Below are positions 53,669-62,500 of a stretch of 64,000 bases of DNA, piece after piece. The DNA is from Desulforamulus hydrothermalis Lam5 = DSM 18033. GTDB taxonomy: Bacteria > Bacillota > Desulfotomaculia > Desulfotomaculales > Desulfotomaculaceae. Position numbers and translations under genes: made by a program. The stretch lies in NCBI RefSeq assembly GCF_000315365.1, contig NZ_CAOS01000003.1, positions 372,001 through 436,000 on the forward strand, read 5' to 3'. How positions within the stretch are numbered: position 1 is the stretch's first letter; the number at the start of each line of letters is the position of its first letter. The notes beneath the pieces are model-generated. The model was given only the letters and a program-made list of their open reading frames with translations. It had not been told where the DNA came from and ran no database searches.

Positions 53669-53715
53669 ACATCAGGCACCCGTCCGAACTTTTATAACGG
53701 ACGGGTGCCTGATGT
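53669..53715. repeat. long perfect palindrome, GGCACCCGTCCG type
   Basis: Arms ACATCAGGCACCCGTCCG and CGGACGGGTGCCTGATGT, 18 bp perfect, with an 11-nt AT-rich loop. It does not follow a gene end closely and has no T run. REP-like dispersed unit is the best guess. Confidence 0.7.
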
Positions 53716-53752
53716 AAGTTTTCTCACAAAAAGCGACCATATAAAAAATTAT

Positions 53753-53782
53753 TAGACAAAATAAATCTTATTCCCTTATACT
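53753..53782 (+). promoter_or_regulatory. promoter of the DUF1294 gene
   Basis: TAGACA, 18 bp, TATACT, about 43 bp before the ATG. Confidence 0.5.
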
Positions 53783-53824
53783 ATTAAGTAAGAACAAGTT
53801 GTTGAGCGGCAAGGGGGGATACGG

Positions 53825-54082
53825 ATGGGAGTATTGGCAACGTATTTAATTGGCATTAACATCTTAACGTTTATCATGTTTAATTTGGATAAGTGGTATG
53901 CTTCCACCGGGGGATGGCGTATTTCCGAAAGAAGTCTCTTAATTGCCTGTTTAGCGGGCGGAGCCTTAGGCGGCTACCTGGGAATGAAATACGCCCATCA
54001 CAAAACCAAAAAAGCCCTGTTTTCCTTTGGCCTGCCTGCTTTGGGCATTGCCCAGCTGGTTTTCCTTATCTGGATACTTTAA
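53825..54082 (+). CDS. DUF1294 family membrane protein
   Basis: An 85-residue protein with three hydrophobic segments. Family marks are FNLDKWYA, RISERSLLIACLAGGALGGY and the basic HHKTKKALF. Function unknown. GGGGGGA precedes the ATG, and a strong terminator follows. Confidence 0.9.
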   Translation: MGVLATYLIGINILTFIMFNLDKWYASTGGWRISERSLLIACLAGGALGGYLGMKYAHHKTKKALFSFGLPALGIAQLVFLIWIL

Positions 54083-54095
54083 GAAGTTTTTTCCT

Positions 54096-54128
54096 ACCCA
54101 CTGTCAAGAACAGTGGGTTTTTTGCTTT
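54096..54128 (+). terminator. terminator of the DUF1294 gene
   Basis: ACCCACTG and CAGTGGGT across a 7-nt loop, then TTTTTTGCTTTT. Confidence 0.85.
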
Positions 54129-54169
54129 TCATGTTGGCTACTGATTGAAAACATATGACTGAGTTATGA

Positions 54170-54175
54170 TATAAT
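54170..54175 (+). promoter_or_regulatory. -10 element before the asparaginase gene
   Basis: Perfect TATAAT; a TTGAAA lies 19 bp upstream (54145-54150), a slightly long spacer. Confidence 0.45.
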
Positions 54176-54229
54176 GAGAGCTTGGAAACATATTTTATAA
54201 CTGCAGCATATTGCTTAGGAGGAATTAAG

Positions 54230-55225
54230 TTGGCAGAAATTCTGGTAAAGGTTATCCGGGGTGACCTGGTGGAATCTCAGCACCGCGGTCATCTGGTGAT
54301 GGTAGACAGGAACGGTAAGGTTCTTTTCAGTCTTGGCAACCCGGGGCATGTCACCTACTGGCGTTCTGCTGCCAAGCCTTTTCAGGCGGTGCCGGTGCTT
54401 GAACGGCATGCGGTGGAAAGATTTGGCTTAACGGGACCGGAAATTGCTCTTTTTACATCTTCTCATGGCGGCGAAGAGCAGCATATCCAAGCAATTTATC
54501 ACCTGCTGCAAAAGCTGGGCCTGACAGAATCTTTTCTGGATTGCGGCGCTGCCGCCCCCATGCATGCTCCCAGCGCAAAAAAACTGACCGCATCAGGCAA
54601 AGAATTCACCGCCGTGCATAATGCCTGTTCAGGCAAGCACAGCGGTATGCTGGCACTGGCCTTACTGCTGGATGCTCCTTTGACAGGTTACCTGCACCCG
54701 GACCACCCGGTACAGCAGGAAATGTTACAAACCGTTTGCCAGTGCTCAGAGCTTACACCTGATCAGATAAAACTGGGTATTGACGGCTGCGGAGTACCGG
54801 TTTTTGGCTTACCCCTGCGCAATATGGCCTTGGCATATGCCCGTTTAGCTTTGCCCGACAGCTTTTTTAGCCCCGCCAGGACAAAGGCCCTCAACACCAT
54901 TCGCACCGCTATGACTTCCTACCCCTATTATGTAGCCGGCACCGGCCGGTTGGATACCATTTTGATGGAAGCAACTAAAGGTAAAGTGGTAGCCAAGCTG
55001 GGTTCTGAAGGGGTTTACTGCATTGGGTTGGTTGAGCGCGGAATCGGCATTGCCCTTAAAATTGAGGATGGTAATTATCGGGCCATTGACCCGGTGGTCA
55101 TTCAATTGCTGAAACAGTTTAATTACATTACTGAGGCTGAGTTTACCGCCTTACGTCACTTGTGGCGTCCCGTATTAAAAAATCACCGCGGTAACGAGAT
55201 CGGTCATTTGGAAGCAGCTTTTTAA
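54230..55225 (+). CDS. asparaginase (PF06089 family)
   Basis: A 331-residue protein of the thermolabile L-asparaginase family found in Rhizobium and Firmicutes. Motifs: SAAKPFQAVPVLE, SSHGGEEQH, NACSGKHSGMLALA (catalytic Ser-Lys region) and GIDGCGVPVFGLPL. It hydrolyses asparagine to aspartate and ammonia. The start is the TTG at 54230, which lies 7 bases after AGGAGG; an earlier TTG at 54182 has no ribosome site. Single gene. Confidence 0.88.
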   Translation: MAEILVKVIRGDLVESQHRGHLVMVDRNGKVLFSLGNPGHVTYWRSAAKPFQAVPVLERHAVERFGLTGPEIALFTSSHGGEEQHIQAIYHLLQKLGLTESFLDCGAAAPMHAPSAKKLTASGKEFTAVHNACSGKHSGMLALALLLDAPLTGYLHPDHPVQQEMLQTVCQCSELTPDQIKLGIDGCGVPVFGLPLRNMALAYARLALPDSFFSPARTKALNTIRTAMTSYPYYVAGTGRLDTILMEATKGKVVAKLGSEGVYCIGLVERGIGIALKIEDGNYRAIDPVVIQLLKQFNYITEAEFTALRHLWRPVLKNHRGNEIGHLEAAF

Positions 55226-55234
55226 TTAGGTCAG

Positions 55235-55275
55235 GAATCTTTTTCGTTAAACACCGAAAAAGATTCTTTTATTAT
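55235..55275 (+). terminator. terminator of the asparaginase gene
   Basis: GAATCTTTTTCG and CGAAAAAGATTC across an 8-nt loop, followed by TTTTATTATTTT. Confidence 0.85.
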
Positions 55276-55368
55276 TTTGCTAAAATACATAGCCACTTGC
55301 GGTGGATGCTCTGGTATAGTTACCTTTTTAAGGGGGCACATTAAAGAAAATTGTAGGAGGTGTCCCAG

Positions 55369-55611
55369 TTGACCGATATCAGTATTAGACTTAGCCGGGT
55401 GGACAGCCAAGCGGCATTACAACAGGTGGATCGTGCTTTAAACCGGCTAGGCTCTGACGATGAGTTAACCATTGTCATGGAAGCCGCAGATGCCCACCAA
55501 TCTGAGGAAATATCAAATTTGCTGGCCAAACATCACTTTGACTTTCAGCCGGTGGGCAGCCACAACGGTAACAATTATATACTTAAAGCCCGTAGAAAAA
55601 CAAAAATCTAA
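55369..55611 (+). CDS. small alpha-beta protein, TusA-like fold possible
   Basis: An 80-residue cytoplasmic protein. TTG at 55369 is chosen as it follows AGGAGG by 8 bases. The layout strand-helix-strand-helix-strand (DISIRLSRVD, QQVDRALNRLG, DELTIVMEAAD, SEEISNLLAKHHF, NNYILKARRK) recalls TusA/SirA proteins, but no cysteine is present at all. I cannot name its role. Confidence 0.6.
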   Translation: MTDISIRLSRVDSQAALQQVDRALNRLGSDDELTIVMEAADAHQSEEISNLLAKHHFDFQPVGSHNGNNYILKARRKTKI

Positions 55612-55681
55612 TTCAAGTGCAAACAAAGTTTTAAGGTCTGTCAGGACGTTTTATGGTTCCGCCGGCAACTGCGTTTAATAA

Positions 55682-55711
55682 GTAAGGAAACATATTGTCC
55701 TTACATTTTTT
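55682..55711. terminator. terminator between convergent genes
   Basis: GTAAGGA and TCCTTAC across 9 nt, then ATTTTTTTATTT on the plus strand. It overlaps the end of the symporter gene. Confidence 0.65.
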
Positions 55712-57095
55712 TATTTATCAGTTCCTTTGAGTTGCCAAGACTGCCAAGGTAAAGACTTATTAAACTAATTGCCAGGCCTAAATAAAGCGGTTCTATCCGA
55801 ACCGGCTGCCAGAAGGGCCAGATAGCCGCTACCGCCGGTGATATGGTTATAGCCACCAAGGCTGCTCTGGGCGGTACCTTGCCCTGGTAAAATACAGCTG
55901 CCATTAAAGGAAAAAATACCGTGACACCCCGCAAAGCCATAGATAAAAATGCCCATTGCAAAATCAGGGAGTTATAATGGCTTAATACTACTGTCAAAGC
56001 ACTGCTCCCCACCAGCAGGACCAGCAGGCGGGCAACCTTTAATAATTCGCTGTCACCGGCCTGTTGCCGGAACAGTTTTTGATAGATATCCTGACATAAA
56101 GTCGTGCAAACCCCCAGTGTTAAAGAAGCTCCTGTCATCACCAGGGAAATCAGCAAGGCAGCCAGGACAACGCCGCCAAACAAAGGAGGCAGGTGATTGA
56201 TGATAAACATTGGTAAGGCCATGGCAGCGTTAATTTCAGGGTAGTACGCCCGCATATACATGCCAATGAACACACTGGCCGCACCAATCAGGGGGATTAG
56301 CAGACCGCTCAGAAGTACACCGTTTCTGGCAGAACGCACGTCTTTCGCCGCAAAAACCACTTGCATATAAGTTTGGGTTGAAATAAAGCCGACCACGACA
56401 GAAAAAACTGCCGCCAATTCCTTGCTTAAGCCACCTGGAAAAAAAGTAAAATAAGGAAAATCACTCAAATGGTTCTGCAAACCGGTAATTCCGCCGGCCA
56501 TTTTTAGGCTGAAAATACCGGCAACACCCAGGGAAGCGTAAATCAGGACTGTCTTAAACAAACCCACCAGGCTGGTACCCCAAAAACCGCCAAAAAATAT
56601 GTACAGTACCATCAGGGCAGTGGCCAGCAGAGCCGCTTCCCCTGAGGTTACCGGTAAAATGACCATCAGCAGCGGAATGGCTGCTAAAATTTGGGCAATG
56701 ATTTGAATAAACATGCCAAGCGTGGTATAGACACTGGCCCAGGTAACCACCCGGGTACCGTAATATTTTCCTAAGTATTGCGGAATTGTGTCCACCTCCG
56801 CCTGCCGCAGCGGTTTTACCAAAAACAATCCCATCAGCAAACAGCCTATTCCCGCCCCCAGAGTAAACCAAATACCGCTAAGGCCGCATTGGAAAGCGAC
56901 CTGGGCTGTTCCTACAGTGGATGTTCCTCCCACAAAGGCGCCAATTAACGAGCCGCTAACCAACCGGGTAGTTAGTTTCCTTCCCCCCACATTAAAGTCT
57001 GACGGGCTTTTAATTAAACGAAAAGAATATATGCCTACCAAAGCTGTGGCAGCCAGTGTCAGAAGAAAGCTGAAATAATGCTGCAGCGTAATCAT
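55701..57095 (-). CDS. sodium:solute symporter family transporter
   Basis: A 464-residue membrane protein with 12-13 predicted helices. The SSS pattern is visible: DFNVGGRKLTTRLVSGSLIG near residue 33, GTSTVGTAQ, and YLGKYYGTRVVTW around residue 107. It carries a substrate with sodium; the substrate cannot be told. Single gene. Confidence 0.88.
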   Translation of the reverse strand: MITLQHYFSFLLTLAATALVGIYSFRLIKSPSDFNVGGRKLTTRLVSGSLIGAFVGGTSTVGTAQVAFQCGLSGIWFTLGAGIGCLLMGLFLVKPLRQAEVDTIPQYLGKYYGTRVVTWASVYTTLGMFIQIIAQILAAIPLLMVILPVTSGEAALLATALMVLYIFFGGFWGTSLVGLFKTVLIYASLGVAGIFSLKMAGGITGLQNHLSDFPYFTFFPGGLSKELAAVFSVVVGFISTQTYMQVVFAAKDVRSARNGVLLSGLLIPLIGAASVFIGMYMRAYYPEINAAMALPMFIINHLPPLFGGVVLAALLISLVMTGASLTLGVCTTLCQDIYQKLFRQQAGDSELLKVARLLVLLVGSSALTVVLSHYNSLILQWAFLSMALRGVTVFFPLMAAVFYQGKVPPRAALVAITISPAVAAIWPFWQPVRIEPLYLGLAISLISLYLGSLGNSKELINKKM

Positions 57096-57268
57096 TTGTG
57101 ATTAGACAAACTCCTAACATTATAGTTTTTTATCAAAACAGGTTGCTATATTTATTTGCTATCAAGATTAACAGACCGTCAAGGAATAGCTATGTACCCT
57201 GACGTTGGTAACCTTTTTTGTTCCTTCAGCATATTTTATCACGAAAAACGCTTAAGGAAGTGAAGTAT

Positions 57269-57451
57269 ATGATTTCACCCTACGCTCCCCCATCTGAATT
57301 GATAGAATTCTTACCTCTCATGACAAAAGATGAAATGGAACAATTGTTAAAAACCATAAACGAACTGCTAAGGTTAGAGCAGGACGGCCAAAAAATTATG
57401 CGTTTGTTGGATAACCGGGATATTTTGGAAAAAGCAATTGACAAGTATTAA
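57269..57451 (+). CDS. small hypothetical protein, 60 residues
   Basis: Start ATG 57269 follows AAGGAAGTG. The product reads MISPYAPPSELIEFLPLM, then a helical charged part (KDEMEQLLKTINELLRLEQD) and ends DILEKAIDKY. It has no Cys or membrane helix and no family I know. A strong terminator follows, supporting a real gene. Confidence 0.6.
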   Translation: MISPYAPPSELIEFLPLMTKDEMEQLLKTINELLRLEQDGQKIMRLLDNRDILEKAIDKY

Positions 57452-57511
57452 TCTTAGAGGAAGATTTCCAAGGAATGATCAAGGATCCCTGCCTGTCTTT
57501 AAAAGAGGTTA

Positions 57512-57557
57512 GGCTCAACCACCGGCCATGTCCGATGGTTGAGCCTTTTTTATTTTT
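57512..57557 (+). terminator. terminator of the small gene
   Basis: GGCTCAACCA and TGGTTGAGCC across 14 nt, then TTTTTTATTTTT. Confidence 0.85.
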
Positions 57558-57571
57558 GCATATTTCAGAGG

Positions 57572-57850
57572 CTAACTTTGGTGGCAGACTTGGAATGATT
57601 CGGGTTGCCGGAAATGAATGCTGTCTACCGTAACCCCCTGCAGTTCCTGCAGTTCTCGTTCCATTTGCCGGTATTCTTCCTCTGTGGCTTCCATAGTTAA
57701 TGTAATGATACCCCTTTCCCGGCTGGGGCTGGGGATGCCGTTACGGCATAAAATATTGCTCCCGTAGCGAGTAATCACTTGCTGTACATCAGGCGCTTTG
57801 GTGCTTCGCTCATCCACCATCAGGCCCACTACAAAAATATCCTTCTGCAC
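57572..57850 (-). CDS. TM1266-family (iron-only hydrogenase system) regulator
   Basis: A 92-residue ACT-like protein. Motifs: FVVGLMVDERSTKAPDVQQV, YGSNILCRNGIPSPS and GIITLTMEAT. The family is named for its place beside [FeFe] hydrogenase maturation genes; none are visible here. It may bind nickel or an amino-acid-like ligand. The redox operon to the right is on the same strand, 93 bp away. Confidence 0.88.
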   Translation of the reverse strand: MQKDIFVVGLMVDERSTKAPDVQQVITRYGSNILCRNGIPSPSRERGIITLTMEATEEEYRQMERELQELQGVTVDSIHFRQPESFQVCHQS

Positions 57851-57913
57851 TGAAAAAAACCCCCTTTATTCTTCTTGCTTTATTATGTCTTGTTTATACT
57901 TAAATATGAATTG

Positions 57914-57933
57914 AGCCACCCCGAGGGGTGGCT
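57914..57933 (-). terminator. hairpin after the Hdr/Mvh operon
   Basis: AGCCACCCC-GA-GGGGTGGCT lies 11 bp after the last stop codon of the operon. The following bases on the reverse strand (CAATTCATATTT) are only moderately T-rich. Confidence 0.55.
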
Positions 57934-57943
57934 TCAATTGTTT

Positions 57944-59062
57944 TTAGTGTTTGCCGGTATTAAGTTCTTCCAGCTCATGCTCTTTATAAACAGTCAAAGG
58001 TATAGGTTCATCCAGCGAGCGTCCCGGCTCGTAGGCAAAACGGTCCTGGTTGGCTTGGGACAGGGCCTGAAACATAAGACCGACGGGAATATCCATGGGG
58101 CAGGCATTTTCGCACTGCCCGCAGCCAACGCAGGAGAGACCCATATGGTTGACCCTGGTCAGGTGGAATAACACGGTATCAGTCGGTAGTTCGATGGCGC
58201 CTTTCCGCTTAGCATATTCCATGTATTTTTCACCGTTATGGTCAAAAATAGGACCGGCGGACACGCATTCACGGCAGAAGCAAATGGGGCAGGCCTGCCG
58301 GCAGTTCTGGCACTTAATGCAGGTGGCCAGTACAGCAGCCAGTTTTTCCATATCTGTCACGTTATTTTTAAATTCAGAAACAGCCTTCTCTTTGGCCTGT
58401 TTCTTTTCTTCCGCCAGCTTGGCCAATAATTTAATCCTGGTATCCGGCGTGTTGGCAGATACTAAACCATCCAGTCCGGCAAGATCAACTTCATCTCTGG
58501 CAGTTATTAACAGGTTGCCGCCCATCCCCAGCCAGCCCAAGATAATGTCAGCGTTGCCTGCTTCGGGATAGGCACATACGGTACAGGCCCTACGCTGTGC
58601 TGCTCCGGTAGGGTTTTTGCCGTCGGCAGCCATGTTGACCCATTGTTTAGCATCAAAATTATTTTCTTTAACCATGGCGGCATAATCTTTGGCCGCAAAA
58701 GTACCGGCGCAATCCACACCGATAATAAGCAAATTATCCAGCTTGGCCTGCTGCAGCTTAACCAGTTCGTACAGGGCACGCAGTTCACAGGATCGGAGTA
58801 CCACTGCAACCTTTGCCGGCAAATTACGGGAAAGGTTGGCCACTAACCTGGCTGTATTAAAGCTGTTAACCGGTGCAAAAGGATTAACCCCCTCAAACAG
58901 GGCCGGATCTTTTATTAAGACAGGTACCACATTGGTTTTTGCTGCCACCTCACGGGGGGCCAATACAGCACTAACCTTACCGGAGGTAATTAATGACTTA
59001 AAAAACTCCTGAACGGCACCCAGGGTATTCCCTCCGCCTGGTTTTAACAAGTAAGTATTCAT
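57944..59062 (-). CDS. FrhB/FdhB-like iron-sulfur flavoprotein with C-terminal ferredoxin
   Basis: A 372-residue protein. The N-terminal ~200 residues resemble the beta subunit of F420-reducing hydrogenase/formate dehydrogenase (AVVLRSCELRALYELVKL; IGVDCAGTFA). The C-terminal part holds two [4Fe-4S] motifs CIKCQNCRQACP and CVGCGQCENACP, like HdrC. GGGAGG precedes the ATG. It is the last gene of an operon after mvhD. It probably links the HdrA complex to an electron donor or acceptor such as NADH, F420 or formate. Confidence 0.82.
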   Translation of the reverse strand: MNTYLLKPGGGNTLGAVQEFFKSLITSGKVSAVLAPREVAAKTNVVPVLIKDPALFEGVNPFAPVNSFNTARLVANLSRNLPAKVAVVLRSCELRALYELVKLQQAKLDNLLIIGVDCAGTFAAKDYAAMVKENNFDAKQWVNMAADGKNPTGAAQRRACTVCAYPEAGNADIILGWLGMGGNLLITARDEVDLAGLDGLVSANTPDTRIKLLAKLAEEKKQAKEKAVSEFKNNVTDMEKLAAVLATCIKCQNCRQACPICFCRECVSAGPIFDHNGEKYMEYAKRKGAIELPTDTVLFHLTRVNHMGLSCVGCGQCENACPMDIPVGLMFQALSQANQDRFAYEPGRSLDEPIPLTVYKEHELEELNTGKH

Positions 59063-59080
59063 TCTATAACGCCTCCCACC

Positions 59081-59527
59081 TTAGATTTCCCAGTTTTTAC
59101 GCAGCGGGTTAGGTCCTAGCTGTTTCAGCTTTTGGGTCATTTCAGTGATAACTTCCCCAAAGTAGGCACCCTGGGAAGCACTGATAAAGCGCAGCCATAA
59201 CCGCTCATCGGGGATACCAAGTTGTTGGAGTACGTTTCTGGCAATGGCCACTTTACGACGGGCCTTGTAATTGCCACTACCATAGTGGCAGTCACCTTCG
59301 TGTCAACCACCCACCAAAACGGCATCCGCACCGTCAAGAATGGGTTTAATCATATAAAGTGGGTCCACCGAACCGCTGCACATTACTCGGATAATCCTTA
59401 CGTTAGGGGGATACTGGATACGGGCTGTACCGGCCAAATCCGCACCGGTGTAGGAACACCAGTTACAGAGTATGGCGATAATCTTGGGTTCGAACTCAGT
59501 TTGAATTTTTTGTTCAGGTACACTCAT
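59081..59527 (-). CDS. mvhD: MvhD-family electron-transfer subunit, selenoprotein (UGA as Sec)
   Basis: The reading frame from ATG 59527 is broken only by UGA at 59305-59303. Reading it as selenocysteine gives one 148-residue protein: CNWCSYTGADLAG near the start, VMCSGSVDP, then DAVLVGG-Sec-HEGDCHYGSGNY (Sec is residue 75), then YKARRKVAIARNVLQ, ending WEI. MvhD homologues have Cys at this position (GGCHPGDCHY), a [2Fe-2S] ligand. VhuD of methanococci also carries Sec here. It passes electrons to HdrA. Spacing to hdrA (20 bp) and the FrhB-like gene (18 bp) shows an operon. Confidence 0.92.
59272..59305 (-). promoter_or_regulatory. bacterial SECIS-like hairpin of mvhD
   Basis: After the UGA (59305-59303) the RNA forms UGCCACU/AGUGGCA, 7 perfect pairs, with loop AUGGU at 20-24 nt. 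GGU stands at 22-24 nt, the same distance as in the SelW-like gene. Confidence 0.7.
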
Positions 59528-59547
59528 TTCATTACCCTCCTTTAAGC

Positions 59548-62500
59548 CTAGCTGTTACTGGCATCCAACATGGCGATGATTTGCCCTTTCTCAAAGCCCT
59601 TTTGCTGGCAGGCACCGCTGGGACAGGTGGCCACACAGGCCCCGCAGCCCTGACATAGCACATCCAGCACTTCTGCCACGCCGGTCAGTTCATTTAGCAC
59701 TCTTGCCCCGTATGGACAAGCCTGCACACACAATCCGCATCCCTTGCACCACTTGGGGTTAACCATGGCTACATTACCCAGAGATTCCAATTTGTCCTTA
59801 GACAGCAGGGTTGTGGCCCGGATAGCGGCAGCATTGGCCTGGGCAATGGATTCTTCAATCAGTTTAGGCGAGTGGGCCAGGCCGCACAGGTATAATCCGT
59901 CAGCAGCAAAATCCACCGGCCGCAGTTTCATATGAGCTTCCAGGAAGTAACCGTCTGCGTTTAAAGATACTTTGAAGATTTGACTTAAGGTTTCCGTACC
60001 CTGGGCGGGAATAACACCGGTGCTAAGTACCAAAAGATCGGTATCTAATTGTAGTTCCCTTTTTAAAATGTGGTCGGTAACGATAACCTTTAATTTATCC
60101 CCGTCAGCCTCTGCTTTGGGTGGCTGTTCCAAGGTGTAGCGCACAAAGACCACGCCTTTTTTTCTGGCCTCGGCGTAATATTTTTCATAAAAACCATAGG
60201 TGCGAACATCCCGGTAAAGAATAAATATATTGGCCTCAGGATTTTGTTCTTTAATTTTCAGGGCATTTTTCACGGCACTGTAGCAGCAAATACGGCTGCA
60301 ATAGGGTCGCTCACTGTTGCGGGAGCCCACGCATTGAATCATAACAATGTTGCGTGCCTTGCCAAGACCGGTGCTCGCCAGCCGATGTTCCAATTCCCGC
60401 TGGGTCAGCACGCCCGGGTGTTGCCCGTAAAGGTATTCTGTGGTGGCAGCAGCCTCAGCCCCGGTGGCTATTATCACTACACCATGCTCCACCGGTCGAT
60501 CACCGCCGGGCGTATTCAAGGTGGTTTGATAATTGCCTAAATACCCTGACACTTCTTTGACAGTGGAATTAAGGTTAAGTTCAATGCCGGGATGCTTTTG
60601 CACCTCTTGCACCAGTCGGTTTACCAGCTGAGCCGGATCGCTGCCTTTCATGGTATATTTAACTTCCAGGGCATTACCACCCAGCTTATCATTTTTCTCC
60701 ACCAGGATTACTTTAAAGCCCTGGTCTGCCAGGTTAAGGGCCGCGGTCATCCCGGCGACGCCACCGCCGATTACCAGAGCCCGGCGATTGATGTCCATAA
60801 ATGAGGTGTACACCGGCTTAAGCAATTTAACTTTTGCCACCGCCATTTTAACTAAATCTTTTGCTTTTTCGGTGGCAGCATCCGGTTGATCCCTATGCAC
60901 CCAGGAGGCATGCTCCCGAATATTTGCCTGTTCAAACAGGTAAGGGTTAAGTCCCGCTTCTTTCAGGCTGCTCATAAACAGGGGAGCGTGGGTTCTGGGT
61001 GTACAGGAAGCCACTACGACCCGGTTTAACTTATGCTGGTTAATCCGTTCTTTAATTTTTTCAATACTGTCCTGGGAACAGCTGAACAGGAATTCTTCGC
61101 TGTGTACCACGCCGGGCAAGTTTGCGGCAAATTGGGCCACTTCCGGTACCCGCACGACACTGCCGATATTAATACCGCAGTTGCAAACAAACACGCCCAC
61201 CCTTGGTTCTTCCTGAGTGATATCCCGTTCCGGCGGGTATTCCTTGACCTTGCTCAGGGTACCCCGCACGGCGCTTAATAAACGTGATGCATTGGCTGCT
61301 GCTGCACTGGCGTCAACCACGGTTTCCGGAATGTCTTTGGGGGCACAAAAGGCACCGCTGGCAAATACCCCGGACCGGCTGGTCTGGCCGGGAATAAATT
61401 CTGAGGTCTGGCAAAAACCGTATTCGTCTAATTCAATACCGCAAGCCCTGGCCAGTTTGGCATTGCTCGAAGCAGGTTTTAAACCTACCGATAAAATTAC
61501 CATGTCAAATTCTTCTTCGCTAAAGGAACCGTCAGCATTGCGATAGCGGATGATCAGGTTGTGGGTGGCAGGATCTTCTTTTACCGTAGAAACCATGGCT
61601 TTTTCGTATTGTACCCCGTGCTGCAGGCGGGCCCGGTCATAATATTTTTCAAAATCTTTGCCATAAGCCCGTACATCCATATAAAAAATCTTGGTTTGCA
61701 GACCAGGTTCATGTTCCTGGGCAATAATGGCATGTTTGGTGGCATACATGCAGCAAACAGCCGAACAGTAATGATTGCCCTTGGCGCTGTCACGGGAACC
61801 AACGCATTGAATAAAAGCAATTCGCTTGGGCTCCACATGATCCGAAGGACGTACCAGGTGGCCCATGGTGGGACCGCTGGCTGAAAGCAGCCGCTCAAAC
61901 TGCAGGCTGGTTAATACGTTGGGGAAACGCCCCCAGCCAAATTCTTCCCGCAGGTTGCCGTCCATCGGTTCAAAACCCGGGCTTAAAATTACTGCACCCA
62001 CTGCCAGCTCCAGTTCGGTGTCAGCCATGCTGTGGTCAATGGCTCCTGCCGGACAGGCCTTGATACATTTGCCGCAGGCCTTGGGATTTTTGATTTTTAA
62101 ACATTTGCTTTTATCCACGGCATAAGCGTTGGGGGTAGCCTGGGCATACAATTTATAAATGGCCTTACGCTTGCCTAAACCGCCGTCAAAATCATCCTCC
62201 ACCTTCACCGGACATGCCTCAGCGCAAGCACCACAGCCGATACATTTGTCTAAACTGACACAGCGGGCCTGCTGCAGCACCTTGGCTTTAAAGTTGCCCG
62301 GCTCCCCTTCTAAGCCAACCAGCTCTGCCCCGGTAATAATTTCAATATTAAGATGCCGCCCCACATCAACCAGTTTGGGTGACATGGTGCACATGGCACA
62401 GTCGTTGGTGGGGAAGGTTTTGTCCAGCCTGGCCATGGTTCCACCGATGGCGGGCTTTTTCTCCACCAGATATACCCGGTAGCCTGCTTCGGCCAGGTCC

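Larger units (their letters stand above)
53523..53824. other. divergent intergenic region
   Basis: AT-rich gap of about 300 bp between the DUF134 operon and the DUF1294 gene. It contains one long palindrome (53669-53715) and the promoter of the rightward gene. Confidence 0.5.

Noticed and set aside
59137-59337. 66-codon leftward frame inside mvhD
   Set aside because: It is in another frame; the conserved mvhD reading continues through the UGA in the first frame.
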